DNA of 55,509 bases from contig CADCTD010000094.1 of NCBI GenBank assembly GCA_902805545.1, forward strand, positions 1 to 55,509. The letters are read 5' to 3'. Positions 43,636 to 52,225 of this stretch are shown here, piece after piece. The notes beneath the pieces were generated by a model that made no database searches, was not told the DNA's origin, and was given only the letters and a program-made list of their open reading frames with translations. The DNA is from an uncultured Craurococcus sp. (GTDB lineage Bacteria > Pseudomonadota > Alphaproteobacteria > Acetobacterales > Acetobacteraceae). The translations under genes and the position numbers were made by a program. Each line of letters begins with the position of its first letter. Within the stretch, counting starts at the first letter, position 1.

Positions 43636-43956
43636 ATGGCCCGCGTCCTCATCAACCTGCCCCGCACCGCCCGGCGTGGCGAGGTGGTCGAGATCCGCAC
43701 GCTGATCCAGCACGTGATGGAGACCGGCTACCGGCCGGGCGCCGATGGCGTGGTGGCGCCGCGCGACATCATCACGGGCTTCACCTGCGTCTACAACAAC
43801 GAGGAGGTCTTCGCGGCGGAGCTGGCGCCGGCGATCGCGGCCAATCCCTTCCTCAGCTTCAGCCTGGTGGCGGCGGAGAGCGGCATCCTCGCCTTCACCT
43901 GGACGGGCGACAACGGCTTCGAGCAGACCGAGACGCGCAGCCTGACGGTGACATGA
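43636..43956 (+). CDS. soxZ: Sulfur-oxidation chaperone-like subunit SoxZ
   Basis: Partner of SoxY in the sulfur-carrying heterodimer. The 106-aa protein lacks a signal peptide, as is usual, because SoxZ is exported bound to SoxY through the Tat pathway. It shows the RRGEVVEIRTLIQHVMETGY opening, FTCVYNNEEVFAAEL and FTWTGDNG blocks of the family. The stop overlaps the soxA start in ATGA. Confidence 0.95.
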   Translation: MARVLINLPRTARRGEVVEIRTLIQHVMETGYRPGADGVVAPRDIITGFTCVYNNEEVFAAELAPAIAANPFLSFSLVAAESGILAFTWTGDNGFEQTETRSLTVT

Positions 43957-44678
43957 GGCGGCTGCTGCCTCTCCTGCTGCTGCTGGGCGCCGTGGCGGAG
44001 GCGCGGGAATCCGGCTTCGCGCTGATGTCGCCGGAAACCCAGGCGATGCAGCGGGATGACGACGCCAATCCGGCGATGCTCTGGGTCGAGGAAGGGCGCG
44101 CGCTGTGGGAGAGCGCCGGGTGCTCCGGCTGCCATGGCGATGTGGCGGGGATGCGGGGCGTGGCCGCCCGCTACCCGGCCTTCGACGCGGCGGGCGGCGG
44201 GCCGGTCGACCTCGCCGGGCGCATCGCGCAGTGCCAGGAGGCGCGGCAGCACCGCATGCCCTTCGCCCGCGAGTCCGGGGAGGCGCTGGCGCTCGCCGCC
44301 CTGGTCGGGCTGCAGTCGCGCGGGATGCCGATCAGCCCGCCGGAGGACCCGCGCCTCGCCCCCGCGCTGGCCCGGGGCGAGGCGCTCTACCGGGAGCGGC
44401 GCGGCCAGCTCGATCTCTCCTGCGGGCAATGCCATGACGAGAATGCCGGGCGGCGCCTGGCGGGCAGCCCGATCCCGGAGGCGCATCCGACCGGCTACCC
44501 GCTCTACCGGCTGGAATGGCAGGGCATGGGCTCGCTGCAGCGGCGGCTCCGCAACTGCATGACGGGGGTGCGGTCGGAGCCCTATGCCTATGGCGCGCCC
44601 GAATACGTCGCCATCGAGCTCTTCCTGATGCGCCGTGCGGCCGGCATGGCGCTGGAGACGCCGGCCGTGCGGCCCTGA
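43953..44678 (+). CDS. soxA: Dihaem thiosulfate oxidation cytochrome SoxA
   Basis: Catalytic subunit of SoxAX, which forms the disulfide between thiosulfate and the SoxY cysteine. The 241-aa precursor has a signal peptide and two haem sites, C57-S-G-C60-H61 and C157-G-Q-C160-H161, making it the dihaem type. C94 and C202 (in RNCMTGVRSEPY) are in the right places to be the axial cysteines of haem 1 and of the active haem, the latter normally a persulfide. It ends the operon; the next gene is convergent and no soxB follows. Confidence 0.94.
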   Translation: MRRLLPLLLLLGAVAEARESGFALMSPETQAMQRDDDANPAMLWVEEGRALWESAGCSGCHGDVAGMRGVAARYPAFDAAGGGPVDLAGRIAQCQEARQHRMPFARESGEALALAALVGLQSRGMPISPPEDPRLAPALARGEALYRERRGQLDLSCGQCHDENAGRRLAGSPIPEAHPTGYPLYRLEWQGMGSLQRRLRNCMTGVRSEPYAYGAPEYVAIELFLMRRAAGMALETPAVRP

Positions 44679-44695
44679 GCGGGGGCGGCGGGCCG

Positions 44696-46276
44696 TCAGC
44701 GCTTCTCGATGTTCCAGAACACCATCACCGGCGAGGGCAGCAGGCCGGCGATGTTGGACCGGCGCGCATAGGGAACGTCGGCCTGGCCGAGCAGGCGATA
44801 GGGCTGCACCACGGCAAGCCGCGCCTGCAGGGCCTCGGCCATGCGCTTCCGCTCCGCCTCGTCCGTCGCCTCGATGAAGGCCGAGCGCAGCCGCTCCGCC
44901 TCCTCGTCGCAGGGCCAGCCGGCCCAGTTGCGGCCGTCGCAGGACATGCTGGTGCCGATATTCGTCAGCGGATGGAACATCGTCGCGCCCGAGGCGCCGG
45001 TGACGAAGATGTTGTAGCCGCCCTGGCCCGGCGGGTCCTTCCGCGGCTGGCGGGTGATGACCGTGCCCCAGTCGTTGTACTGCAGGTCGATGTCCATCCC
45101 GGCCTGGCGCATGCCGGCCGCGGCCACCTCCGCCATGCGGCCGATCCAGGGGATGTCGTTGGTGGTGATGAAGACGAGCTTCTCGCCGCGATACCCGGCC
45201 TCGGCGAGCAGCGAGCGGGCGCGCTCCAGGTTCGGGCGGGCATAGGGCGCCGCCCCGGCCTCCGACGCATAGGCGGTGCCGCAGACGAAATAGGCCTCGC
45301 AGCGCCGCCACCAGCGCTGGTCGCCGAAGCCGGCGGCCATGGTGTCCGCCTGGTCGACGATGTAGGCGAGCGCCAGCCGCGCGCGGGGGTCGTTGAAGGG
45401 CGGGAAGAGGCTGTTCGGCCGCAGCATGCCCTGGGTGCCGAGCCCGTTCAGCCGGTCCACCACCGTGCCGCGCTGGCGGGAGACAGTGGGGACGAGGTCG
45501 CCCGCCACCTGCTCCCAGATGTCGATCTCGCCCGATTGCAGCGCGGCGGCGACGGTCGAGGCATCGGGGATGTTGCGCCACTCGACGCGGTCGACCTTCA
45601 CGACGCGGCCGCCGGCGAGGCCGTCCGGCGGCTCGCTGCGGGGGCGGTAGTCGGGGTTGCGTTCGTAGACGACGCGCTGGCCGGCCATCCACTCGCCGCG
45701 GACGAAGCGGAAGGGGCCGGAGCCGATGGTGGTGGTGACCGGGCGCCCGGGATCGGACTGCGCATCCTCCTCCCGCATGATGGCCGGGATGGCGCCGACC
45801 GCGGAGCCGAGCGCATAGGTCATCAGCCCGAAGGGCCGCTTTAGGACGAGGGCGAAGCTGCGGTCGTCGAGGATGTCGAGGCTGGCCAGCGTGTCGCCGA
45901 GGCGGGAGCCGACCGTGTCCCGCGCCATCCAGCGGCGCAGCGAGGCGGCGACGTCGCGCGTCGTCACCGGCTTGCCGTCATGGAAGCGCAGGCCCTCGCG
46001 CAGGGTGAAGCGCCAGGTGAGCCCATCCTCGCTGACCGACCAGGCGTCGACCATCTGCGGCTTCGGCTGCAGCGCGGAATCCCAGGCGAAGAGCGTCTCG
46101 TAGAGCATCAGCCCGTGCATCCGGGTGATGCTGACCGAGACCGCGACCGGGTCGAGCGTCTTGAGGTCGGCATGCGGCACGACGCGCAGCACCGACTGCG
46201 CGGCGGCGGGAAGGGCGGGGCCCGTGGCGAGCCCCGTGGCGAGCATGGCCGCCAGCACGGTCGAGCGAAGCGTCAT
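44696..46276 (-). CDS. ABC transporter substrate-binding protein, peptide/nickel type
   Basis: Family 5 periplasmic binding protein (DppA/OppA-like) of 526 aa with a Sec signal (VLAAMLATGLATGPALPAAAQ). Typical blocks are DLKTLDPVAVSVSIT, YETLFAWDSALQPKPQM, LREGLRFHDGKPVTTRDV and NPDYRPRS. The gene is not flanked by permease or ATPase genes in the window, so its partners lie elsewhere. It follows the serine hydrolase after 29 nt on the same strand, so uptake of small peptides and peptide hydrolysis may be linked. The ATG at 46276 was chosen because it begins the signal peptide. Confidence 0.92.
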   Translation of the reverse strand: MTLRSTVLAAMLATGLATGPALPAAAQSVLRVVPHADLKTLDPVAVSVSITRMHGLMLYETLFAWDSALQPKPQMVDAWSVSEDGLTWRFTLREGLRFHDGKPVTTRDVAASLRRWMARDTVGSRLGDTLASLDILDDRSFALVLKRPFGLMTYALGSAVGAIPAIMREEDAQSDPGRPVTTTIGSGPFRFVRGEWMAGQRVVYERNPDYRPRSEPPDGLAGGRVVKVDRVEWRNIPDASTVAAALQSGEIDIWEQVAGDLVPTVSRQRGTVVDRLNGLGTQGMLRPNSLFPPFNDPRARLALAYIVDQADTMAAGFGDQRWWRRCEAYFVCGTAYASEAGAAPYARPNLERARSLLAEAGYRGEKLVFITTNDIPWIGRMAEVAAAGMRQAGMDIDLQYNDWGTVITRQPRKDPPGQGGYNIFVTGASGATMFHPLTNIGTSMSCDGRNWAGWPCDEEAERLRSAFIEATDEAERKRMAEALQARLAVVQPYRLLGQADVPYARRSNIAGLLPSPVMVFWNIEKR

Positions 46277-46305
46277 CGGCGATCTCCCTGATCGGACCCG
46301 CGAGG

Positions 46306-47829
46306 TCATGCCCGCCGGAACTCCAGCACCCGGCAGCGATTGGTGACAAGCCGCGCCCGGTCTCCCCGGACCAGCAGGCAGGGCCGCTGCGCCCAGGGAC
46401 CGTCGGCCCGGCGGAACAGCGCGCGCCCGGCGCCGAGCGGCGTCAGCGGCATCCCGGCGCGCAGCGGTCCGGCGCCCATGGTGAGCGTCCGGCCGCCGGG
46501 GCCGATGGTGAAGGCGGCGCCGAATTCGTCGTTGCGCCAGTCGCCCGCCCAGGCGGGGTCGCAGGCGGCGTCCCCCACCGGCAGGAAGCGGTACGCGGCA
46601 TGGTTCACCTCGCCGGCGATGGCCGGGCCGTCCTGCCGGAGGCGGATCCACATATAGGGGCTGCGGGAGACCGCCCATCCGTCCTCCTCCGCATGGAGCG
46701 CCTCCCGCGCCCCGAGGAAGGTGACGGCACCGTCCTCCACCTCGATCCAGAAGGGGCCGCCATCCGCGGCGGCGTAGAGGCCGGGGCGCAGCGTGCCCGG
46801 GGCGATGGCCGGCGCCTGCTCGACGCCAAGGCCCGCCGCCATGACCGAGAGGGCGAGGCCGAGGCTGTCCGTCTCCTCCCGGTTGGTCAGCACGACGACG
46901 CCGGCATCGAGCTCGCGGCTGAGCAGGACATGGTTCCTGAAGCCGGGCAGCGCCCCGCCATGGCCGAACAGCAGGTGCGGGCCGAGCGGCGAGCGCCCGA
47001 GCCCGAGGCCATAGGCGGTCTCCCGCCCATCCACCAGCCGCCGCGGGGCCGAGAGCGCCTCCAGCACCCCCGCGAGCGGGCCGCTGCCGGCGAGGAGCGC
47101 CGCCAGCCAGGCGGCGAGGTCCCCGGCCGGCCCGGCAAGGCCGCCCGAGGCGGAGAAATGCGGGCCGTAGCGCCCCACATGCCAGTGTCCCTCCCCGTCG
47201 CGCCAGTAGCCCTGCGCGAGGCCAGGCACCGGGTCGGTCCAGTCCTCGGGGAAGTGCGTCGCCGCCATGCCGAGCGGCCGGAACCAGCCCTCGCGCCACG
47301 CCTCGCCAATGGGGCCGAGCCGCGCCTCCATCAGGTGCTGGAGCAGGCGGTAGCCGGTATTCGTGTAGCTGACCTCCGTTCCTTGCGGATAATTCAGCGC
47401 CGGCAGCCTCGCCACGAAGTCGAAGAGCATGGCGCGCGGCATGGCGGCGGAGGGCGGCACATGGGTCTGCCAGGCGGCCTCCATGGCATCCGGCAGGCCG
47501 GAGGTCATGCCGAGCGCATGGCCGATCGTCACCGAGCCGACGGCCGGCGAGAGGCCGGGCAGGTGCCCGCCGAGCCTTTCCTCCAGTCCCGGCCCGGCGC
47601 GGAGCACCAGGGCGGCGAGCACCTGCTTGGTGATGGAGGCCCAGCGGAAGGCGGTGTCCGAGGTGATCCGGATGCCATGGGCGAGGTCGGCGAGGCCGCC
47701 GCAGGCGGCATGGGTCGGGCCGTCGCGGCCGAGGAGGAGGATCGCCCCGCCGGCCCCGCCCTCGGCATCCCAGGCGGCGGCGAGGGCTTCGGCATGGGCG
47801 GCGGCGGCGCTGCGGTCGAAGCGGGGCAT
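46306..47829 (-). CDS. Serine hydrolase, class C beta-lactamase / D-aminopeptidase-like
   Basis: A 507-aa enzyme of the S12 penicillin-recognising family. The catalytic SxxK is S65-I-T-K68, the YxN motif is Y155-T-N157, and H290-G-G takes the place of the KTG triad. A C-terminal extension of about 150 residues with beta-rich sequence resembles the extra domains of D-aminopeptidase DAP. No signal peptide is visible, favouring a cytoplasmic peptidase or esterase rather than a secreted beta-lactamase. It is upstream of a peptide-binding protein on the same strand. Confidence 0.85.
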   Translation of the reverse strand: MPRFDRSAAAAHAEALAAAWDAEGGAGGAILLLGRDGPTHAACGGLADLAHGIRITSDTAFRWASITKQVLAALVLRAGPGLEERLGGHLPGLSPAVGSVTIGHALGMTSGLPDAMEAAWQTHVPPSAAMPRAMLFDFVARLPALNYPQGTEVSYTNTGYRLLQHLMEARLGPIGEAWREGWFRPLGMAATHFPEDWTDPVPGLAQGYWRDGEGHWHVGRYGPHFSASGGLAGPAGDLAAWLAALLAGSGPLAGVLEALSAPRRLVDGRETAYGLGLGRSPLGPHLLFGHGGALPGFRNHVLLSRELDAGVVVLTNREETDSLGLALSVMAAGLGVEQAPAIAPGTLRPGLYAAADGGPFWIEVEDGAVTFLGAREALHAEEDGWAVSRSPYMWIRLRQDGPAIAGEVNHAAYRFLPVGDAACDPAWAGDWRNDEFGAAFTIGPGGRTLTMGAGPLRAGMPLTPLGAGRALFRRADGPWAQRPCLLVRGDRARLVTNRCRVLEFRRA

Positions 47830-47950
47830 GGGCCACGGTGGCGCAGCGGCGCCGAAAAGGAAAGCAGGCCGCCCCAGCCCTTGTCCTCACGCCCCAAACG
47901 CGGCATTGGGCGCGGAACCGGCCAGCCCCAACCCCGTCAGGACCAGGATC

Positions 47951-49186
47951 ATGCGCGTGAAGGATGTGAAGAAGGTCGTTCTGGCCTATTCCGGCGGCCT
48001 CGATACCAGCGTCATCCTGAAGTGGCTCCAGACCACCTATCGCTGCGAGGTGGTGACCTTCACCGCCGATCTCGGCCAGGGGGAGGAGCTGGGTCCGGCG
48101 CGGGACAAGGCCCTGCTGCTCGGCATCAAGCCGGAGAACATCTTCATCGACGATCTGCGCGAGGAGTTCGTCCGCGACTTCGTCTTCCCGATGTTCCGGA
48201 TGAACGCGCTGTATGAGGGCCAGTACCTGCTCGGCACCTCCATCGCCCGGCCGCTGATCGCCCAGCGCCAGATCGAGATCGCCGAGCAGGTCGGCGCCGA
48301 TGCCGTCGCCCATGGCGCCACCGGCAAGGGCAACGATCAGGTCCGCTTCGAGATCGGCTACTACGCGCTGAAGCCCGACGTGAAGGTCATCGCCCCCTGG
48401 CGCGAGTGGGAGCTGACGAGCCGCACCCGGCTGCTGGAATTCGCCGAGGCGAACCAGATCCCCATCGCCAAGGACAAGCGCGGCGAGGCGCCCTTCTCGG
48501 TGGACGCCAACCTGCTGCACAGCTCCTCCGAGGGGAAGATCCTCGAGGAGCCCTGGGATGCGCCGGACGAGATGGTCTGGCAGCGCACCATCAGCCCGAT
48601 GGAGGCGCCCGACAGCCCGACCGAGATCGTGGTCGAGTTCGAGCGCGGCGACGCCGTCGGCATCAACGGCCGCCGCCTCTCGCCGGCCGCGCTGCTGACC
48701 GAGCTCAACGCGCTCGGCAAGGCCAACGGCATCGGCCGGCTCGACCTCGTCGAGAACCGCTTCGTCGGCATGAAGTCGCGCGGCTGCTACGAGACGCCGG
48801 GCGGCACGATCCTGTACCAGGCGCACCGGGCGATGGAGAGCATCACACTCGACCGCGAGGCGGCGCATCTCAAGGATTCGCTCATGCCCCGCTATGCCGA
48901 GATCGTCTACAACGGCTTCTGGTTCAGCCCGGAGCGGCGGATGATCCAGGCGATGGCGGATGAAAGCCAGAAGAGCGTCAGCGGCGAGGTGCGGATGAAG
49001 CTCTACAAGGGCAACGTCATCGTCACTGGCCGGCGCAGCCCGCACAGCCTCTACTCGATGAAGCACGTCACCTTCGAGGATGACCAGGGCGCCTATGACC
49101 AGTTCGATGCGCAGGGCTTCATCAAGCTGAACGCGCTGCGGCTCCGGCTCGGCGCGATGGCCGGGCGCCGCGGCGGCGCGCTGTAG
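47951..49186 (+). CDS. argG: Argininosuccinate synthase
   Basis: ATP-dependent ligase joining citrulline and aspartate in arginine biosynthesis. The 411-aa product has the PP-loop [15 protein letters not shown] (about 12-26), the [13 protein letters not shown] block, the [12 protein letters not shown] segment and [15 protein letters not shown]. Length and collinearity are normal. The ATG at 47951 gives the usual [13 protein letters not shown]-terminus. It is followed within 2 nt by the channel gene, an unrelated neighbour. Confidence 0.97.
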   Translation: MRVKDVKKVVLAYSGGLDTSVILKWLQTTYRCEVVTFTADLGQGEELGPARDKALLLGIKPENIFIDDLREEFVRDFVFPMFRMNALYEGQYLLGTSIARPLIAQRQIEIAEQVGADAVAHGATGKGNDQVRFEIGYYALKPDVKVIAPWREWELTSRTRLLEFAEANQIPIAKDKRGEAPFSVDANLLHSSSEGKILEEPWDAPDEMVWQRTISPMEAPDSPTEIVVEFERGDAVGINGRRLSPAALLTELNALGKANGIGRLDLVENRFVGMKSRGCYETPGGTILYQAHRAMESITLDREAAHLKDSLMPRYAEIVYNGFWFSPERRMIQAMADESQKSVSGEVRMKLYKGNVIVTGRRSPHSLYSMKHVTFEDDQGAYDQFDAQGFIKLNALRLRLGAMAGRRGGAL

Positions 49187-49188
49187 GC

Positions 49189-49977
49189 ATGCGGCTCCCG
49201 CGGCGCGATCGGATCCGGGTCGCGCTGCGGCGTCTCTACCGGGCGGAGGTGCCGAAGGCCCGGCGCTTCCGCTACGCCCTGCTCGGCCTCGACCTGCTCA
49301 GCATCGGCTGGATCGTCACCGCCTCCTTCCTGCCGCTCAGCCCGGCGGTGCTGCTGACCGACGTCGTGCTCGGCCTGATATTGCTGAGCGAGTTCGCCGC
49401 GCGGATCCTCGCCAGCGCACGGCCCTTGCGGGGCCTGGTGCAGCCGCTGGAGCTGGCGGACCTGCTCGGCATCATGTCCCTGCTGCTGGCGCCGCTGCTG
49501 CATGGCGGGCTCGGCTTCCTCCGCGTGCTGCGGACGCTGCGGCTGCTGCATTCGGTGCGGCTGATCACCTCGCTCCGCAGCGACCTGCCCTTCTTCCGCC
49601 GGAACGAGGAGGCGGCGCTGGCGGCGGCGCAGCTCGGCGTCTTCATCTTCGTCATGACCGGGCTGGTCTTCGAGACGCAGCACCGCGGCAACCCGCACAT
49701 CACCAATTACTCCGACGCGCTCTACTTCACCGTCACCGCCCTGACGACGACGGGCTTCGGCGACATCGTGCTGCATGGGCCGCTCGGGCGGCTGCTCTCG
49801 GTGGTGATCATGCTGGCGGGTGTCACCCTGTTCCTCAGGCTGGCGCAGACGCTGTTCCGGCCGAACAAGGTGCGCTTCTCCTGCCCCGATTGCGGGCTGC
49901 AGCGGCACGAGCCGGATGCCGTCCACTGCAAGGCCTGCGGCATCCTGTTGAATATCCCGGACGAGGGCGCGGGCTGA
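49189..49977 (+). CDS. Voltage-gated-type potassium channel with C-terminal zinc ribbon
   Basis: A 262-aa six-helix ion channel of the VIC superfamily. An S4-like segment with regularly spaced arginines lies at 110-130 (starting LRVLRTLRLL and continuing to LITSLR), and the pore has the selectivity filter TTTGFGD at 186-192, close to the K-channel T-x-G-Y/F-G-D. The C-terminus carries C232-P-D-C235 and C247-K-A-C250, a zinc-ribbon in place of the usual RCK/TrkA domain. It starts 2 nt after argG. Potassium selectivity and zinc binding are inferred. Confidence 0.85.
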   Translation: MRLPRRDRIRVALRRLYRAEVPKARRFRYALLGLDLLSIGWIVTASFLPLSPAVLLTDVVLGLILLSEFAARILASARPLRGLVQPLELADLLGIMSLLLAPLLHGGLGFLRVLRTLRLLHSVRLITSLRSDLPFFRRNEEAALAAAQLGVFIFVMTGLVFETQHRGNPHITNYSDALYFTVTALTTTGFGDIVLHGPLGRLLSVVIMLAGVTLFLRLAQTLFRPNKVRFSCPDCGLQRHEPDAVHCKACGILLNIPDEGAG

Positions 49978-50089
49978 CACCCGGGTGCGCGACGCTACGC
50001 CGGCGGGACGGATGGCAGCGGCGGCCACGGCAGCGGCGGAACCGTGGCGCCCGGGCCGCGCTGGATGTCCGATACGGAGGAGATGCGAG

Positions 50090-50269
50090 ATGCCGGACGA
50101 GAAGCCGGGTACCGGCGAGGCGCCCTGGAGCGAGGAAGAGATGTCCCGCGGCGCGGCCAAGCCGGACGAGATCGAGAAGGCGGGCGGCTCGCCCCAGGGC
50201 CGGCCGAACGACCAGCGCGCCCAGACCGAGAGCGCCGCCGCCGAGACTGCGGACGACAAGCAGCCCTGA
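50090..50269 (+). CDS. Small hydrophilic acidic protein, unknown function
   Basis: A 59-aa protein rich in Glu, Asp, Ala, Gly and Pro (MPDEKPGTGEAPWSEEEMSR and onward), without hydrophobic segments, so probably disordered. A GGAGGAG ribosome site sits at 50077-50083, 6 nt from the ATG, which supports translation from here rather than from an in-frame upstream ATG whose extension is Arg-rich. I do not recognise a domain; low-complexity stress-related proteins can look like this. Confidence 0.6.
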   Translation: MPDEKPGTGEAPWSEEEMSRGAAKPDEIEKAGGSPQGRPNDQRAQTESAAAETADDKQP

Positions 50270-50321
50270 CCTGCCCTCCCGGCATTGGACGGCCGAGCGG
50301 CGGCCGCGGCATGATCGCCGC

Positions 50322-50945
50322 ATGTACACCCCTGCCGCCTTCCGGGAGGAGCGCCCGGAGATCCTGCATGCGCTGATCCGCGAGGCGCGCCTCGCGCTGC
50401 TCGTCTCGAACGGGGCTGCGGGCCTGCCCGACATCACCCACCTGCCGCTGACGCTGGATGCCGGGCGCGGCGAGCTGATCGGCCATCTGGCGCGGGCCAA
50501 CCCGCACTGGGGCGCGCTGCGTGCGGCGGGGCGGGCGGTCGCGGTGTTCCGCGGCGCGGAGGCCTATGTCTCGCCCAACTGGTATCCGTCCAAGGCGGAG
50601 CATCACCGGGTGGTGCCGACCTGGAACTACGAGGCGGTACACGCGGAGGGGCCCGTCGAGATCATCGAGGATGCGGCGCGGCTGCACGGCATCGTCAGCC
50701 GCCTGACCGAGGAGAAGGAGGCGGCGCAGCCGCGGCCCTGGTCGGTGGCGGATGCGCCGGAGGCCTTCGTCGCCGGCCAGCTGAAGGGGATCGTCGGCTT
50801 CGTGCTGCGGATCGAGCGGCTGACCGGCAAGCGGAAGCTCAGCCAGAACCGCGCCGCCCCCGACCGCGACGGCGCCGTCGCCGGCCTGGCGGCAAGCCCC
50901 GATCCGCGCGATCAGGCCACCGCCTCGGCCATGCGGCAGGCCTAG
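50322..50945 (+). CDS. FMN-binding PaiB-family protein
   Basis: A 207-aa protein of the PaiB/negative transcriptional regulator family, which has a flavin-reductase-like split-barrel fold. Recognisable are MYTPAAFREERPEILHALIR, DITHLPLTLD, GHLARANPHW, AYVSPNWYPSKAEHHRVVPT, WNYEAVHAEGPV and AGQLKGIVGFVLRIERLTGK. Relatives were described as regulators of proteases and sporulation in Bacillus, but an enzymatic or haem-related role is equally possible; DNA binding is not evident in this sequence. Start ATG 50322. Confidence 0.88.
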   Translation: MYTPAAFREERPEILHALIREARLALLVSNGAAGLPDITHLPLTLDAGRGELIGHLARANPHWGALRAAGRAVAVFRGAEAYVSPNWYPSKAEHHRVVPTWNYEAVHAEGPVEIIEDAARLHGIVSRLTEEKEAAQPRPWSVADAPEAFVAGQLKGIVGFVLRIERLTGKRKLSQNRAAPDRDGAVAGLAASPDPRDQATASAMRQA

Positions 50946-50953
50946 GGCGGGGT

Positions 50954-51001
50954 CCGGGGGGAAGCTTCCCCCCGGCGGGGGTGCGGGGGCAGCGCCCCCG
51001 C
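50954..51001. terminator. Twin GC hairpins between convergent genes
   Basis: Two strong hairpins stand side by side: a perfect 22-bp palindrome at 50954-50975 (CCGGGGGG-AAGCTT-CCCCCCGG) and a stem GCGGGGGC / GCCCCCGC with AGC loop at 50983-51001. They fill the space between paiB-like and TAXI genes. I recall similar GGGGGAAGCTTCCCCC elements as common intergenic terminators in GC-rich alphaproteobacteria. Confidence 0.7.
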
Positions 51002-51004
51002 GGG

Positions 51005-51979
51005 TCAGGCGAGCACCGCCCCCTGCTTCTTCCAGAACGCCTCCGCCGCCGGATGCCAGGGCACGCCGGCCGCCGAGCTCTTCTGCCGATCGAGGGTGAA
51101 GCCTCGCCCCTCGGCATGCACCTGGGCGAGTTCGGCCCGGCCGTTCCAGGTGCTCTCCAGGATCTTCGTCACCAGCTCGTCCGGCATGGTATCGAGCACG
51201 GCGAGGATGTTGGCCACCGACATCTGCTGGTTGTCCGTGGTCTGGCCGGGATAGGTGCCGGCCGGGATCACCTCCGGGAAGTAGACCGGGCCGTACTTGG
51301 CGGTGATCTTCGGGATGATGTCCGCATGGTCGATCAGCCGCAGGGTGATGCCGGGCGAGGCGGCGAGGTCGGTCACCGCGCTGGTCGGCACGCCGGAGAC
51401 GAAGAAATAGGCGTCGAGCTTGCCGTCCTTGATGGCGTTGGTGCTCTCGGCGGGCGAGAGGCGCTCTCGGGCGCGGAAATCCTTGTCGCGATCGAGGCCG
51501 GCGGCCTCGATGAGGCGGAAGGCCATCACCTCGGTGGCGGAGCCGGGGGCGCCGGTCGAGATGCGCTTGCCCTTCAGGTCGGCGAGGCTCTGGATGCCGC
51601 TGGCGGCCGTCGTCACCGCCTGCATGCGGTTGCTGTAGAGGACGGCGATGGCGCGGACCTTCACCGGGCGGCCGCGGAAGCGGTCCTCGCCCTTCACCGC
51701 ATCGACGCTGGCATCGACCTGCGAGAAGATCAGGCCGACCCGGCCGGCGCCGAGCAGCTGGTTGTTGGCGACGGAGCCGCCGGTGACCTCGACGGTCGCG
51801 CTCATCCCTGGGATGGTGCGGGAGAGGACGTTCGCGAGGCCACCGCCCAGCGGATAGTAGACGCCGCCGGTCGTGCCGGTGGCGATGGCGAGCTGGGTCT
51901 CGGCGGCGCGGCCCAGGCGCGGGGCCGCGAGGGCGGCGGCGCCGGCGGCGAGCAGGCTGCGGCGGGCAAGGTTGGTCAT
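51005..51979 (-). CDS. TAXI-family TRAP transporter solute-binding protein
   Basis: A 324-aa periplasmic binding protein of the TAXI subgroup of TRAP transporters. It has a Tat-like signal (ARRSLLAAGAAALAAPRLGRA), LAIATGTTGGVYYPLGGGLA at the mature N-terminus, the TGGSVANNQLLGAGRVGLIF segment, GKRISTGAPGSATE and DAYFFVSGVPTSAV. The fused membrane component is not next to it, so this is an orphan binding protein in this window. Ligands of the family include glutamate and other dicarboxylates, but this one is unassigned. Confidence 0.92.
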   Translation of the reverse strand: MTNLARRSLLAAGAAALAAPRLGRAAETQLAIATGTTGGVYYPLGGGLANVLSRTIPGMSATVEVTGGSVANNQLLGAGRVGLIFSQVDASVDAVKGEDRFRGRPVKVRAIAVLYSNRMQAVTTAASGIQSLADLKGKRISTGAPGSATEVMAFRLIEAAGLDRDKDFRARERLSPAESTNAIKDGKLDAYFFVSGVPTSAVTDLAASPGITLRLIDHADIIPKITAKYGPVYFPEVIPAGTYPGQTTDNQQMSVANILAVLDTMPDELVTKILESTWNGRAELAQVHAEGRGFTLDRQKSSAAGVPWHPAAEAFWKKQGAVLA

Positions 51980-52123
51980 TCTTGTCGATCCTCCCGTTGG
52001 ATGGCGTCGGGCGACACATAGCCATCGCGGAGCCGGATCGGAAGAGCTTCGGCTTGCGCCGGATCAAGGCGCGGGGCCCTTGCGGGGCGCATCCTCCCCC
52101 GCATCGGCCAGGGAGATGCTGCC

Positions 52124-52225
52124 ATGTCGAGCCTCACTGCCCGCGACCTGATGACCAGCGAGGCCGTCACCGCCGCGGCGGACGATCCGCAGATGATGCC
52201 GGCCTATCTCTCCGTCGCCGCATAG
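52124..52225 (+). pseudogene. Truncated CBS-domain gene (N-terminal fragment)
   Basis: A 33-codon frame with a GGGAG ribosome site upstream of its ATG reads SSLTARDLMTSEAVTAAADD, the start of a CBS domain (TARDLMT...VT...DD). After DDPQM the similarity ends and the frame closes at a TAG inside the 3' end of the convergent MFS gene. It looks like the 5' remnant of a CBS-domain gene cut by a rearrangement. Too short for a functional CBS domain. Confidence 0.55.

Noticed and set aside
44696-49066. One uninterrupted minus-strand frame of 1456 codons spanning the peptide-binding protein and antisense to argG.
   Set aside because: Only its last 526 codons (44696-46276) are real; the rest is out of frame with the serine hydrolase and antisense to argG.
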